Origin: Reclinomonas americana ATCC 50394
Taxonomy: Eukaryota; Jakobida; Jakobea; Jakobida
DNA length: 64,000 nucleotides
Assembly: GCA_048213135.1 (NCBI GenBank)
Contig: PS015297.1
Coordinates: forward strand, 15,410-79,409
Direction of reading: 5' to 3'
Shown here: in pieces, positions 22,350 to 42,892 of the stretch
How the letters are laid out: each line of letters opens with the position of its first letter
Position numbering within the stretch: the first letter of the stretch is position 1
Notes under the pieces: model-generated
Seen by the model: only the letters and a program-made list of their open reading frames with translations
What the model was told of the DNA's origin: nothing
Databases searched by the model: none
Made by a program: the position numbers and the translations under genes

Positions 22350-25300
22350 TTAAAAAAAAGTAAGGAGTGCCAGAAAGACCCCGATATAGATCCTTTTAAA
22401 AAAAGTAGGGAGTGCTCCCAGAGCGTGAGTGCACAGAGAGAGCCAAGCAACAAGAGGCGACAGAAGCTGGAAATCTGTCGGACCGACAGAATCGATGATC
22501 GATGTGAGCCCTCACTGGCAAGCTCTCCAGCACGTAGACACACACCGCGATGTCCCAGCAAGGGCGACGGGTGTGATCACGGGCGTCATGGCTGCATGAG
22601 GCTCAGTCACCCGTTGTGGTTGTCGAGACAAGGCCGAAGTTCGCGACGTCGACTGACGTCGACAACATGGACGCGCAGGTTGAGCTTCGCACAGAGCCTG
22701 TTGATCACTCGCCTTCGCACTACGAGGTTTGCTTATCAGAAAGCCTTAGGCCACAGAAGACTTATTAACAGCGACTCGAATGTTCGAATGTCCGCGAAAT
22801 ACTGCATGTGTTGCTGTTCAATTCGGTTTTCATTGAAAAGTCCTTGCCGCAGAAGAACCAAACAGCCACAAAAATGCCTGTGTTGTCGTCATGGGTGTGA
22901 ATGCACATGGGGTCCGATCACCAAGACTTTAAACAACAACAATTCATTCACCAACANNNNNNNNNNNNNNNNNNNNGTTAAAATGCAAGTGGAAGAAGAA
23001 TTGTCCGGGTGATATCATGTTGCTGTAGCGCTAAATCTTAACACCTTCACGTCAAGTGAATGTGATTTATCCCAGATAGCACCCGCTTCTCCGTCGCCGT
23101 TCTCCCAACGGCGTGCGAGAGTACCCTAATTGAACGTGAGCAGAATTATTGTGTATATACTCTTAATGATGTCTATCATTGTGGCAGTGCTCTGGAGACG
23201 GCCTCGAAGCAGAAAAAGACAAGCTGTTGCACGCACACAATAAGTGAAAAAGTGAGTGGAGAGAGGGGCGTCATCGTCGCTCTCGCTGTCGCGCGCGCCC
23301 TCTTCGTCCTCCTCGACGTTCTCGGCGACACCGCCGCTATCGTCGCGCTGCGCGCGCGGAAGCAGTCTGTGCACGCAGGTACAATGCAGCCAGCGCAGCA
23401 GCAGCAGCTGCAGATGGACCAGAAACTGGTACCAACTGCGGTGCCGGCCGCGCTGCACATGCATTTGTTGCCGGCTGACGCAGCAGTGATAGTGGTGGTG
23501 GTGGTGGTGGTGGTGGCAGGGCGCAATACCTCGCCGACTGGCTCCAGATTCGGCGGCGTTGGGAGCAGCGCCAGAAGCTAGTACGATCGTCGTCACCGGC
23601 AGCGGCCGGCTTCACACACTCCAAAGTAACTGTAGAAGCAGCCCAGTTCTGGGCAACAGTCACCGCCTCAGCCAATGGTCCTGGGGCGCGCTTGTGCCGA
23701 TCAAGCACAGATACGACTGCCGTCGAGCGCCAGAATTCTAAGCGTGCTTGCTGCATTGGCGACAGCAAGGTCCAGCTGCTTCGCCTTCCGCACAGATGGC
23801 GCAGCATCAGCATCCACATCCACCACTCGTTGGTGGTTCCTCAACTCGCGAATTTCCTTCTCAGTGAGACGCGTTGCCAGTGCCGCCGAGTGACACAAGC
23901 GACGACACACGTGCGCGAACTTGAGTGTCCAAGTCTGCTGCACCACCCTGTGCGCCAAAGGCAGCAGTCTGCTCCTTCAACTCGTATACAGAACTGCCGT
24001 AGCGCGAACGGCGGTCGACCGCTGTGAAGCGGATCCCCGATGCAGTCGGTGAGCTTCGCATCAGGCGGTGGACTCGCGCACACACCTCACGGCCTTCTCC
24101 TGCACAAGGCGAAAAAATTTCTGCTGCGCAGCCGTGCGTTGAAATGAGCGGATTGAGCAGACATGTCACGCACAATTACGGTGATACAGTTGTCGAGGAA
24201 CTTCACCGTCTTTGTCCTCGCGGAAGACATTGCATTCTCGGCCGAACGCTTCTCGTTGCCGCTTGGGGTACGCGTCTCTTGCAGGTGAGCGTGCGCGCGT
24301 CGTCAATCCTGCGAAAGGCCGCAGTGAGACGCGTCGACAGAGGGAGAGCGCACGCAGGAGGCACGAAACTCCAGCATGAATCCGTGGCGCGCCTCCCACG
24401 ATTGATCGACTCAATCGAGATACGCCAGAGAGCTCACGCTTCCCATGGCCAACGAGACAGCCCTGACTTTTTGTGGTGTTTCTCTTGAGGAATTGACAGT
24501 GATGCGGTCGGCGGCGACCTCCACCAGGCGATGGCAGCGGATCAGCGACTGTGCGTCGACACACAACTGTCGGTTCGTCGTCGTCTTCGCAGCACTGGAT
24601 GGATCCGGATCGTAGAGTCCCCGCTTGCGTCCACTGGATTCCTCCCAGCTGCAGCACGTGCCTCCCTCTTCCGTGTCGACATCAACTCAGAATTAGCGTC
24701 GGTTGGAATGGGCTCTGAAGAGTGCCCCACTGCGAAGTGTCATGGTGAGCAAACATGCGTGTTCAGTGTGGGGATGCAATCAATGCACGACTAACCAACG
24801 ATCCTCTCGTACTCCGCGAGCGTAGACTCTGGCGGTTGACAGGGGTACCACCTTCTCCTCCGTTCGAGAGGAGTTCTTGACAAGAACCACTGTGAGGCAT
24901 GCGTGTTAGTGTGGAGTGGCGTTGGTCGCCAAGTGGCGCGCACACGGAAACCCCACAGCCCCCTCTCATGCACACATTCCACGCAAACACTCCCTGTCTT
25001 CTCTTCCAATGCACACACTTACACGCACTCCACACGAGGGCGCGGCAAACACACCTCAGATCAGAGAGCCTCCGCAGCGAACTCAAGCGCTGTATTCAAC
25101 GAGAACCACAGCACATTCGCCACAGGCGATCCGAGGCGGAGGCGGAGGCGGCAGCGTTTCCTTCACTCCACTGGTAAGTGCACCGACAGCGGTATCCTCT
25201 CCGACCAGCCACCGCGAGTGGACAGGGGAGAGGGGCACCACACATGCATCGAACACGCACAAAAAGAACTGCTCGTCTGTCGACACGACGAGCGAGTGGC

Positions 25301-25390
25301 GACTCGTGTTTGGCGGGGCGGAAAAAAAGTAAGGAGTGGGGTGCCCTGCCTGCCAGGGGCGAAAAAAAGTAAGGAGTGCGCCAAAAAATT
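22350..25390. repeat. Motif AAAAAAAGTAAGGAGTG, pairs at both ends of the gene-poor stretch
   Basis: 'aaaaaaagtaaggagtg' or a one-base variant lies at about 22354, 22398, 25324 and 25367, all in the same direction. Pair spacing is 44-47 and 43 bases, and the pairs are about 3 kb apart. I did not see this motif elsewhere in the window. Confidence 0.7.
23180..24700 (-). pseudogene. Possible decayed coding region, helical protein, identity unknown
   Basis: On the minus strand, short protein-like pieces appear in different frames, going 5' to 3': QSLIRCHRLVEVAADRITVN (about 24500), YGSSVYELKEQTAAFGAQGG (about 23960), TEKEIRELRNHQRVVDVDAD (about 23840), QLDLAVANAASTLRILALDG (about 23760) and AVTVAQNWAASTVTLECVK (about 23640). 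They look alpha-helical with Ala/Val/Leu heptads. I find no clear splice sites that join them, and stops interrupt each frame. A helical-bundle cytoskeletal protein (talin/vinculin-like) is a loose guess. Confidence 0.3.
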
Positions 25391-25797
25391 AAATCAGTAG
25401 ATCGGGCGGAGCACCCTCGCAAAAAAAAAACCATGAAAACGCATTCCACGTATCTATCCGTTTCACCGACCATCGCGGCTCCTTCGATCGTTTCCCACAT
25501 ATCATCACACACGCAGTTTTCCTTCTCTCTCTCTCCTCCCTTCCCTCTCGCCCACACCATTGTCGCCCACCATGTCACCACCAGCACCTCACTCTTCCTC
25601 GCCCAGTCCTTCTCGTTGAAGAAAAAATAGACACGCACTCTTCCTCTCACTCTCTCTCTCTCTCTCACTCATCGTTTTCCACACTCTCCTTCACCTGCGT
25701 GTTCTCCCACTTCCACCTCCGCCTCTCTCTGTACTACATAACAACTGTATAACAAACCCACTCATCAATTTACCCGCGCAAAACCCCTCAAACAACA

Positions 25798-25964
25798 ATG
25801 TCTCATTTGCCTCCTCTCACTCCTCCCGAGTTGCGTGCACACAAAGTGAGAGAGAGTGAGATAGTGTGTGAGCGATAAGTGACACCTGCAGGTGCGCTTA
25901 TCCTTCTGCATTTGCGTGTTTTCCTTGTTTGCATTTGCTCTCACTCACTATCTTTCTCTCTCTC

Positions 25965-26020
<56 letters not shown>

Positions 26021-26372
26021 NNNNNNNNNNNNNNNNNNNNNNNNNNNNNNNNNNNNNNNNNNNNNNNNNNNNNNNNNNNNNNNNNNNNNNNNNNNNNNNN
26101 NNNNNNNNNNNNNNNNNNNNNNNNNNNNNNNNNNNNNNNNNNNNNNNNNNNNNNNNNNNNNNNNNNNNNNNNNNNNNNNNNNNNNNNNNNNNNNNNNNNN
26201 NNNNNNNNNNNNNNNNNNNNNNNNNNNNNNNNNNNNNNNNNNNNNNNNNNNNNNNNNNNNNNNNNNNNNNNNNNNNNNNNNNNNNNNNNNNNNNNNNNNN
26301 NNNNNNNNNNNNNNNNNNNNNNNNNNNNNNNNNNNNNNNNNNNNNNNNNNNNNNNNNNNNNNNNNNNNNNNN

Positions 26373-26469
<97 letters not shown>

Positions 26470-27172
26470 GAAACGGGTTTATGTGACGCCTGCAGACACT
26501 TATCCTTGTGCATTTGTGTGTGTTTGTGCATCTGACTTTCTCTCTTTCTCTCATTGCTCACTCTTTACTGTTTACAGCTGGGTGGCCGACAAGGTCTGCA
26601 ACACTTGCCACTCGTGTCAGCGCGCCTTCTCGTTCCTTCGTCGTCGAGTTGCGTGCACCACAGTGAGAAGAGAAAGACTCTCAGAGAGAGAGAGAGAGAG
26701 TAATCAGACATTGATTTTTACTATATGCGCAGCATCATTGCCGGCGGTGCGGAAAGATCTTTTGCGACCAGTGCTCCGATCGTCGCTGCTTCATTCGTCG
26801 ACTGTCGGCCAAACACCCGCATCCCGTGCGTGTCTGTGATGGCTGCGGTGAGCATCTCCTCTTGTCCCAGACTTGCTCTTCTCTTCTTCTCCTTCTACGT
26901 CCCCCTCGTCGTCCTTCATGTTATTGTTCTTGTCTTCCTTGTCGTTCTGCTCCTCTTCCTCCTCCTCCTCCTCCTCCTCCTCCTCCTCCTCCTCTTCTTC
27001 TTCTTTCTTTTTCNNNNNNNNNNNNNNNNNNNNNNNNNNNNNNNNNNNNNNNNNNNNNNNNNNNNNNNNNNNNNNNNNNNNNNNNNNNNNNNNNNNNNNN
27101 NNNNNNNNNNNNNNNNNNNNNNNNNNNNNNNNNNNNNNNNNNNNNNNNNNNNNNNNNNNNNNNNNNNTCGAC

Positions 27173-27225
<53 letters not shown>

Positions 27226-28854
27226 TTTTCTCTCTCTCTCTCTCTCTCCTCCTCTCCTCCTCCTCCTCCTCCTCTCTCTCTCTCTCTCTTCTTCTTCTTC
27301 TTCTTCTTGTCTTCTTCTTCTTCTTCTTCTTCTTCTCCTTCTCCTCCTTCTTCTCTCTGCAGCTCACTCTACCACCTCCATCTAGCCACGCTGTGCGACA
27401 CGGAGGACCAATGCGAGGTGCACCTCGAGTTCCTCTCGCTTGGCGACGAACTGGACGTGCGCTCCTCGCACGGTTTCCATCGCGTGCATGTACGCGTCGA
27501 CGAGGCCTACTGCTTGTGCTGGCAGGTCATGCTTGGCGGTGGCAGCAGCGCGTCACCGTCGTCGCCGACCGGCTCGTCTTCGTCCTCGTCGTCGCCGTCG
27601 TCGCCGCGCACTCGGTCCGAGTCGGCACCCGCGGCCCCTAGCAGCACCGGCGGCATGGTGGTGTGCAAGCGCTTCGAGATTCCGCTGACCATTGTCGAGG
27701 TTTGGTCGCTTGTGAAGAGAGGAGGGGGCATGGGTTTACGATGTCGCTCTTGTGCCGCGCTCTCACTCACACAGTGTCGCGCTCTCACCCGCTCTGTGCC
27801 GCGCTCGCTCTCACTGCGTCGCGCTCACCCGCTCTGTTTCGCTCTCTCACTCGCTCTGTGCCGCGCTCTCACTCGCTCTGTGCCGCGCTCTCACTCGCTC
27901 TGTGCCGCGCTCTGTGCCGCGCTTGCTCTCACTGCGTCGCGCTCACCCGTTCTGTTTCGCTCTCTCACTCGCTCAGTGTCGCGCTCACGCGCTCAGTGTC
28001 GCGCTCTTACTCGCTCTTGTCGCTCTCACCCGCTCTTGTGTCGCGCTCTCTCTCGCTCTATCGTGCGCTCACTCGCTCTGTGCCGCGCTCTTTCTCTGCG
28101 TCTTGTCCTGCACCGTGCTCACTCGCCCTGTGCCGCGCTCTGTACTCGCTCTTGTCGCTCTCACCCGCTCTTGTGCCGCGCTCTCTCTCGCTCTGTGCCA
28201 CGCTCTCCCTCTCTTGTGTCGCGCTCACTTGCTGCCTGTCACCCTCCCTTCCCCCCTTTGCCTTCGCCCTTCTCCTTCATCTCTCCCGCTCCCTCACCCT
28301 TCTCCCTTCCCCCTTTCCCCTCCCTTCTCCCTTCCCCACGCAGCGCGTCGACGAAGAACTCAGCAGCAACAGCACCACCACCACTACCACTATCACGACC
28401 ACCACCACCACCACCACCACCACCAGCAGCTGCAGCATGGTCGACGACATGCCTCCCAGCGACGTCGGACAAGGCCTGCTATTCGCCGTCCACATGCGCT
28501 CCGGCCGCTTCGTGTTCCGCTGCGACGACTCCACCACCGGCCGCAACTGGATCGACGCCCTGCGCCACTGCGCCACCTACCTCCGCTGCTGCGGCGACGA
28601 CCAACTACGCTCCGTCACTGCGCTCTCCTCGGGCATGGCCGCTCGCTTCGACAAGGTGATAACATCTCCTTCCCCTGTGGCGATTCCCTCGCATGGCTCA
28701 CACAGATATGCAGGCACAGCGACAGGACTCGGCACCCTCCATCTCGCCTCCCCCTGCACCACACCAACAGCATCAGCATCAGCAGCAGCATCGCCACAGA
28801 TCCGCCGACAGCAGCAGCAGCAACAGCAGCAGCGGACTGACAGATGTCGAATGA
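25798..28854 (+). CDS. FYVE zinc finger protein with PH-like domain, 327 residues
   Basis: Exons: 25798-25829, 26578-26647, 26733-26847, 27386-27699, 28344-28655, 28714-28854. The FYVE domain starts at residue 11: DWVADKVCNTCHSCQRAF, then the signature RRRHHCRRCGKIFCDQCSDR, then VRVCDGC, with all eight Cys/His ligands in place. FYVE domains bind phosphatidylinositol 3-phosphate on endosomes. The rest reads as a PH-like fold split by Ser-rich and Thr-rich inserts, ending in GRFVFRC and GRNWIDALRHCATYL with the conserved Trp of the PH C-terminal helix. The tail is Gln/His/Ser-rich. The acceptor at 27385 (tctag) keeps frame; the better-looking 'ctgcag' at 27362 does not. Introns 1 and 2 both begin with 'gttgcgtgcac'. 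Endosomal traffic or signalling is the likely role. Confidence 0.85.
25945..26466. repeat. CT then CA microsatellite with 352-N gap
   Basis: A (CT)n run is broken by N at 26021-26372, then (CT)n and (CA)n to 26466, within FYVE intron 1. Related sequence stands on both sides: 'cttatccttctgcatttg' at 25901 and 'cttatccttgtgcatttg' at 26500. Confidence 0.85.
26940..27360. repeat. CTC, CT and TTC arrays with 154-N gap
   Basis: The gap is at 27014-27167. Pyrimidine repeats occupy most of FYVE intron 3 up to its acceptor. Confidence 0.85.
27765..28225. repeat. Minisatellite, unit about 24 bases
   Basis: Units like 'gctctcactcgctctgtgcc' are repeated about 18 times with point changes and short deletions, filling FYVE intron 4 (27700-28343). 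Confidence 0.88.
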
Positions 28855-29346
28855 AATCGGTTGTTTTGATTGGACAGTGGACAGCGAAGGACGGAGCAAG
28901 ACTTGTCTTTTGCGCGCGTGAAAGAGAGATCACTGAGACCGCACATACAGAGACACACTCTCTCACACATATAAGGCAAAGAATGGAGATGGAAAAGAAG
29001 CAATCGCCTTCCTCTTCTTCTTTATCGTCGCGAGCTCGTGTTCGCGCTTTTGATGCCGGCTCACGCGAATCCATCATTATCTGCTTCAGCATTGTGCTCT
29101 TCTTCTTCCTCTTCAATGACAACCTCCTTGCATGGTGAGCACACACACTCACACACACACTCACACACTCTCACACTGACTGAGAAGAGTACCCACCTCG
29201 AACACACGCCTGTGATCATTGCCAAAATAGCCTCACTGACTTGTCTTCTCTCTCTGTGTGTGCCTCTGCCTGTGTGTGTGTGTTATGTAAAACAAAGGTC
29301 TCTGTGGTGGTCAGCGATTGTGTCGACGACAGTACCGTTTTTGTTG
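28855..29346. other. Intergenic between FYVE and LRR genes
   Basis: Only CA/CT-rich tracts (29140-29185) are seen. A short frame from 29118 ends at a donor-like 'ggtgagc' but cannot be joined in frame to the LRR gene. Confidence 0.5.
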
Positions 29347-32300
29347 ATGGAAGGCGTCGCTGGTGTTCGATCCGTATGTCACTCTTTTCACTCTCTCGCT
29401 GTGTGTGTGTATGTTGCTCATCTCTGTTGCAGGTGCTTGAGCTGCTGATGCGCAACGCCCGTGTGAACTTTGCCACGTCACCTGTACGCGCAGCGACTTT
29501 GCCTTCTCCGCCTTCCGACACGCTGCACGTGCTGCCTTCGCCTACTCCGCTGGTGACTGGATCGCCTGCACTCGGCACTGGCAGTGGATCAGTCACACCG
29601 CGGACTCCTCCCACCCCGCGCATGCCAGGCGCACTGGCCGAGCGATTGGATTCTGGTACGCAAGACAAGTCGCGAGTTGTCTCTTTTCTCCTAAACTCTT
29701 TCACACATACACCCCTCCTCCATTGCCCTTGCCTTCTCATTCTTTCTTTCTTGTTCTTCATGTTCTCTTCTGCTCACGTTCGAGTCTTCCTCTCTCTCAG
29801 ATCCGCTGTATCTGGACTCGCCGGGCACGCGACCTCGTACGTCGCCGAGTGTGGGCACTGTGCGTCGCACGCGTGGTGCAGGTGTCGATGCCGTGGCCAG
29901 TCGACGCGATCTTTCCGATGTGGAGCTGGCGGGCATTTTGTCGGACTTGGAGAGCAAGTTTGAGCGGTACGGCGACACGTGGGATATCAGCGGGCATCCC
30001 GGCATTCTGCCGGATCTTGTGGCTGCGCTGCGGCACACGTCGCGTGTGCGAAAGGTTGCGCGGGAGGGAGCTGGTGTCGCGAAATGTCTCTTTGTTGGCC
30101 TCACTCGTGAGAATGTGACGGCAGGTGTTTTTGCAAGGCATGACCATGACGGCCAGTGTCATTGCGGGCATTTGCGACGAGCTGGGCCGCAACTCGTCGG
30201 TGGAGATCCTCAACATGGAGCGACTGCAGTTGACCGACAAGGGCATTGCGGAGGTGGCCGCCATGCTCAAGTTATTCAATCTCTGTGTCTCGCGCCTCTT
30301 CCGCCTGTGTCTTGCTGACGCTCGCACAGAAAGAACCAGTCGATCCGCGAGCTGCATTTGGGTGCCACGTATCTCACGGCGGAGGGTTGCGGGAAGCTGG
30401 CCGAGGCGTTGGTGGAGCACACGAGTTTGACGCATTTGCTTGTTCCAGGTGAGGGAGGAGAAGATGAAGAAGAAGGAGAAGATAGAGAAGAGAGGAGAGA
30501 AAGAGGAGAGAAAGTGGGGGGAAAGTGGGGGGTGGGGAGTTGTGTTTGAGAAAGGACAGGGGAAACAACGGAACCGGAAGGAGGGGAGAGGACGGTGGAA
30601 CAAGAGACAGCGATTGCTGAGGGTTTGGCGTGGTGAGATGTGGTACCAGGTGTTTGAGAAGAGAGGAGAGACGCGGTTGACTGGGTCCAGGGAAACAAGG
30701 AAAAGGAGATTCTTGGGCTTGGGTGTCTTCCCCTCTTCTCANNNNNNNNNNNNNNNNNNNNNNNNNNNNNNNNNNNNNNNNNNNNNNNNNNNNNNNNNNN
30801 NNNNNNNNNNNNNNNNNNNNNNNNNNNNNNNNNNNNNNNNNNNNNNNNNNNNNNNNNNNNTCTCTCTTTTGCCCCTCATTCTCATTCCACCTCTTCTCTT
30901 CAAAGTCGCTTCTCCCTTTCCTTTTTCGTCTGGCGGCTCTTGCTGCCTCCTGCTTGTCCTCCCCTCTTCTCTTCTCTCTTTTGCCCCTCATTCTCATTCC
31001 ACCTCTTCTCTTCAAAGTCGCTTCTCCCTGTTCTCATTCGTCATGCGGCTCTTGCTGCCTCCTTCCTTCTCCTCCCCTCCCTCGTCCTTCTCCCTCGCCC
31101 TGCCCTCTTCCTCACACCCTCTTTTCCTTCCCCCTGCACAGGCAACCGAATCACCAACAGCGGCATGGAGCTGCTGCTGCGCGCCCTCGCGCACTCCACT
31201 AATCTGCGAAAACTCGACTTGCAAGGTTCCGTCTCACCCAATTCTCATCACTTGTCATTTGTAAGCTAATATGCGATGCCGCTCCCGCGCAGCAACCAAC
31301 ATCAACGCCGAGGGGTGCGAGGTGTTGGGATCGTTTTTGCAGCAGACACGCTCCCTGGCCACTCTTAGCATCTCACGTTGCGTCCTGCCGTGTCACCTCT
31401 CGGCCCTCTGCTTTCGCTCAATCGGGTTTTTTTTTTGTAGTGAACCGCAACATTGGCGAAGTGGGCCTCGTGCGCATCGCGGAAGCGCTGACCGTCAACC
31501 AGTCGCTCACATGCCTGAATGGTTTGGTCACCACCTGTTACGCTCTCTTTGTCTTCCTCGCTTGCTGCTCACTTTCTCATCTCCCTCCCTGTGCAGCTCT
31601 CGGTCGGTCACCTACCAACTCTTTCTTCTGGTCCCCTTTTTTTCGCATCACTCACATTTCTTCACAGAGTGTGGCTTCAATGCCAGTGCCGCACGCGCCC
31701 TGGCCGAGGTGCTGAAGAGCAACACCACCCTTCGAGAGTTGTACAGTTGCGCCCCGCCGCGCGCCCCATCTCTGCGCACACACCTTCACTCACCCCCTTT
31801 CCAGTCGCCGACAACGACCTGAATGCTGTCGGCGGCGCCGCGTTGGCGGACATGCTGTGCGTGAATTCCACCCTCAAGACACTGGGTGCGTGCCGTGTGC
31901 TGCACGCTGCGCAGCGGCCAAGGACTTGCTCACCACGCCTTGCAGATATTTCGGTCACGAATTTGCAAGCCCAAGGCGCCACGGCGATTGCCGATGCGCT
32001 GGCCGTCAATCGATCGCTGACCGTGCTCGTGATGGACGAGAATAAGCTCGGCGATTCTGGTGCGTGTTTGACAGGGGGTGGGGGCGGTCTGCGTCGGTGC
32101 AGCTGATAGCCGATCTCACAGGTGCCGATGCCATGGCGCGAGCGGTGTCGAGCAACGACTTTTTGCGGGAGCTGCGCCTGCGTAATAACAAGGTCCTGCG
32201 CGTTTGGCGTCTTGCCCCCCTCACGCCGCACACGCCGCTCACCTTTTCTCATTCAGTTTGGTGAGGATGGCGGAATGGCGATTTTGCGGGCGGCGACGCA

Positions 32301-33618
32301 CCACCCGTCGCTGATGAAGCTGGAGCTGTCGGATAATGTCATGGGTTCACGCGTGGTCGAAACGGTGGTCCGCATTCTGCGAGAGAACAAACTAATGACG
32401 GACTTGGGCCTCAATCGTTTCGTGTTTTCTTTCCCGCTGGGTACATCGAAGCGATCGCTCACTGTCCCTCGCAGGTGTTGGATTCGTTCCGCAGGACCTG
32501 CAGAGCATATCGCACGCGCTGGTGGAGAACATGACCTTGGTGAGTGCTTATCTGGAGTCTTTCTTTTTCTGTGGACAACTCACTCGTTCAAATCTTGTCA
32601 CTCGCAGCTGCAAATGCCCATTCGACGTTGCGTTGTGTGCTTACAAATATGTGCGACTGCCTTTGTATGCTCACACTTGTCATGTCGTGCACAGAGGACT
32701 ACTTTAGTGACGACACGCCCAACTTCCTCGCGGAGATGGTAGCCATGAACGACGAAGTCAAGTTGGTGCTGCTGGTGCAAGTGCTGCTGACGGAGGAGTA
32801 CACGGGGGCCATGTCGCCGCGCGAAGATAGTAAGTGGGGGGGGGAGGAGAGGGGGAAGGGAGGAAGAGGAAGAGGGGGAGGGAGAGGGGGAGGGGGAGGG
32901 GGAGGGGGAGGGGGAGGGTGAGGGGGAGGGAATAGAGGGAGAGGGGGAGAAGCAGCAGAGGGAAAATGATATCAGGAGCGGAAGAGAGACAGGCTCGAAG
33001 AGAAAGAGGCGAGGGGGGAGAGCGACTGGGAGCGAAAGAGGACGGTGAGTGGTGAGCGGAAGAGGGAAGAGGCAAACTGAAGTGGGAATTGTATAAGAAT
33101 GGATGGAGCAGGAGAGTGGACGAGGGATGAGGGGTGAGGAAGACGAGAGAGAGAGAGGAGGGACATACGAATTGAGAAGAGGAAGGCGAAGAGAGGAGTG
33201 ACTGCGATGTCAGAAGAAGCAAGCTCTCCTCGTGAACGATAAGCCAGCGACATATTTCTTTGAGAAAAAGACAGCAGAGCTGAGGCGTAACAGAGGGTCC
33301 AGGCGAAGTCTCTAAATGATGATGCACGTGAAGTACTGATGCTGATGAGAAGAAGCGTCCGCACAAATCACGCGACAACGCGCAGAAAATCTGCAGATGT
33401 GTGATTTGTCTTCCACCATCTGTTTCTCTAATCTCACTTTCCCTTTCTCTCCCCCTCCCACAGCACCCTCACGAGCGGTAGATTCCGCCGGACGGCACAT
33501 CATTCGCGAGCTGTTGCACATTTTGCAAGAACACACGCAACGGCTCAAGTTCAATCGCTCAGAAGCCGGCCGGCAGCGACTGGCCTTGCTCTCCAGATAT
33601 GCTCAAACGCCCCTGTAG
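29347..33618 (+). CDS. Leucine-rich repeat protein, ribonuclease-inhibitor-like, 17 exons, 631 residues
   Basis: Exons: 29347-29373, 29433-29655, 29801-30054, 30125-30270, 30330-30448, 31142-31225, 31293-31376, 31441-31521, 31668-31745, 31805-31885, 31946-32059, 32122-32192, 32257-32416, 32475-32539, 32608-32626, 32695-32829, 33464-33618. The frame holds throughout. Residues about 10-90 are Pro/Ser/Thr-rich. LRRs of 26-29 residues run from about residue 170 to 540, for example NRITNSGMELLLRALAHS, GCEVLGSFLQQTRSLATLSI, EVGLVRIAEALTVNQSLTCL and NDLNAVGGAALADMLCVNST. Exons 6-11 are about one repeat each, mostly with phase 1 on both sides. The C-terminus is helical (RHIIRELLHILQEHT). No nucleotide-binding or kinase domain is present, so this is a plain scaffold or regulator. 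The first exon is inferred from frame and a good GTATGT donor. Confidence 0.87.
30449..31141. repeat. LRR intron 5: purine half, gap, duplicated pyrimidine half
   Basis: After the donor the intron is GA-rich to about 30720. N fills 30742-30860. The rest is CT-rich and contains two copies, about 110 bases apart (near 30862 and 30975), of 'tctcttttgcccctcattct' with the following 90 bases. Confidence 0.85.
32830..33463. other. Last LRR intron, strongly purine-rich
   Basis: GGGA repeats at 32838-32950 follow the donor GTAAGT. A short pyrimidine tract (33410-33463) precedes the acceptor. Confidence 0.75.
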
Positions 33619-33754
33619 TTGTTCTAATCGCGTGTACGAATTGTTGGATTTTTTTTGGTCGCCTCCCACCCCCTCGTCCCTCCCTTTGCCTCTCCGCGTG
33701 GTGTACCCAGTAGTCATAAGTGTTGTGATTGCATTTTCATTTTTCGTTTGTGGT

Positions 33755-42892
<9,138 letters not shown>

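Larger units (their letters stand above)
22093..25797. other. Gene-poor stretch with possible degraded sequence
   Basis: No complete gene model could be built. It holds an N gap (22957-22976), two pairs of an A-rich motif near its two ends, and a minus-strand stretch with coding character but several frame changes (listed separately). An open frame on the plus strand at 22197-23012 lacks an ATG until far inside, is Arg-rich and crosses the gap, so it is not called. Confidence 0.5.

Noticed and set aside
22197-23012. 271-codon plus-strand frame with two KKSKEC-like peptides
   Set aside because: No ATG near its start, it crosses an N gap, and the repeated peptide reflects the A-rich DNA motif, which elsewhere falls in another frame.
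27665-29138. 491-codon frame in the FYVE gene's second half
   Set aside because: It reads through the 24-base minisatellite intron. Only its parts at 28344-28655 coincide with a true exon.
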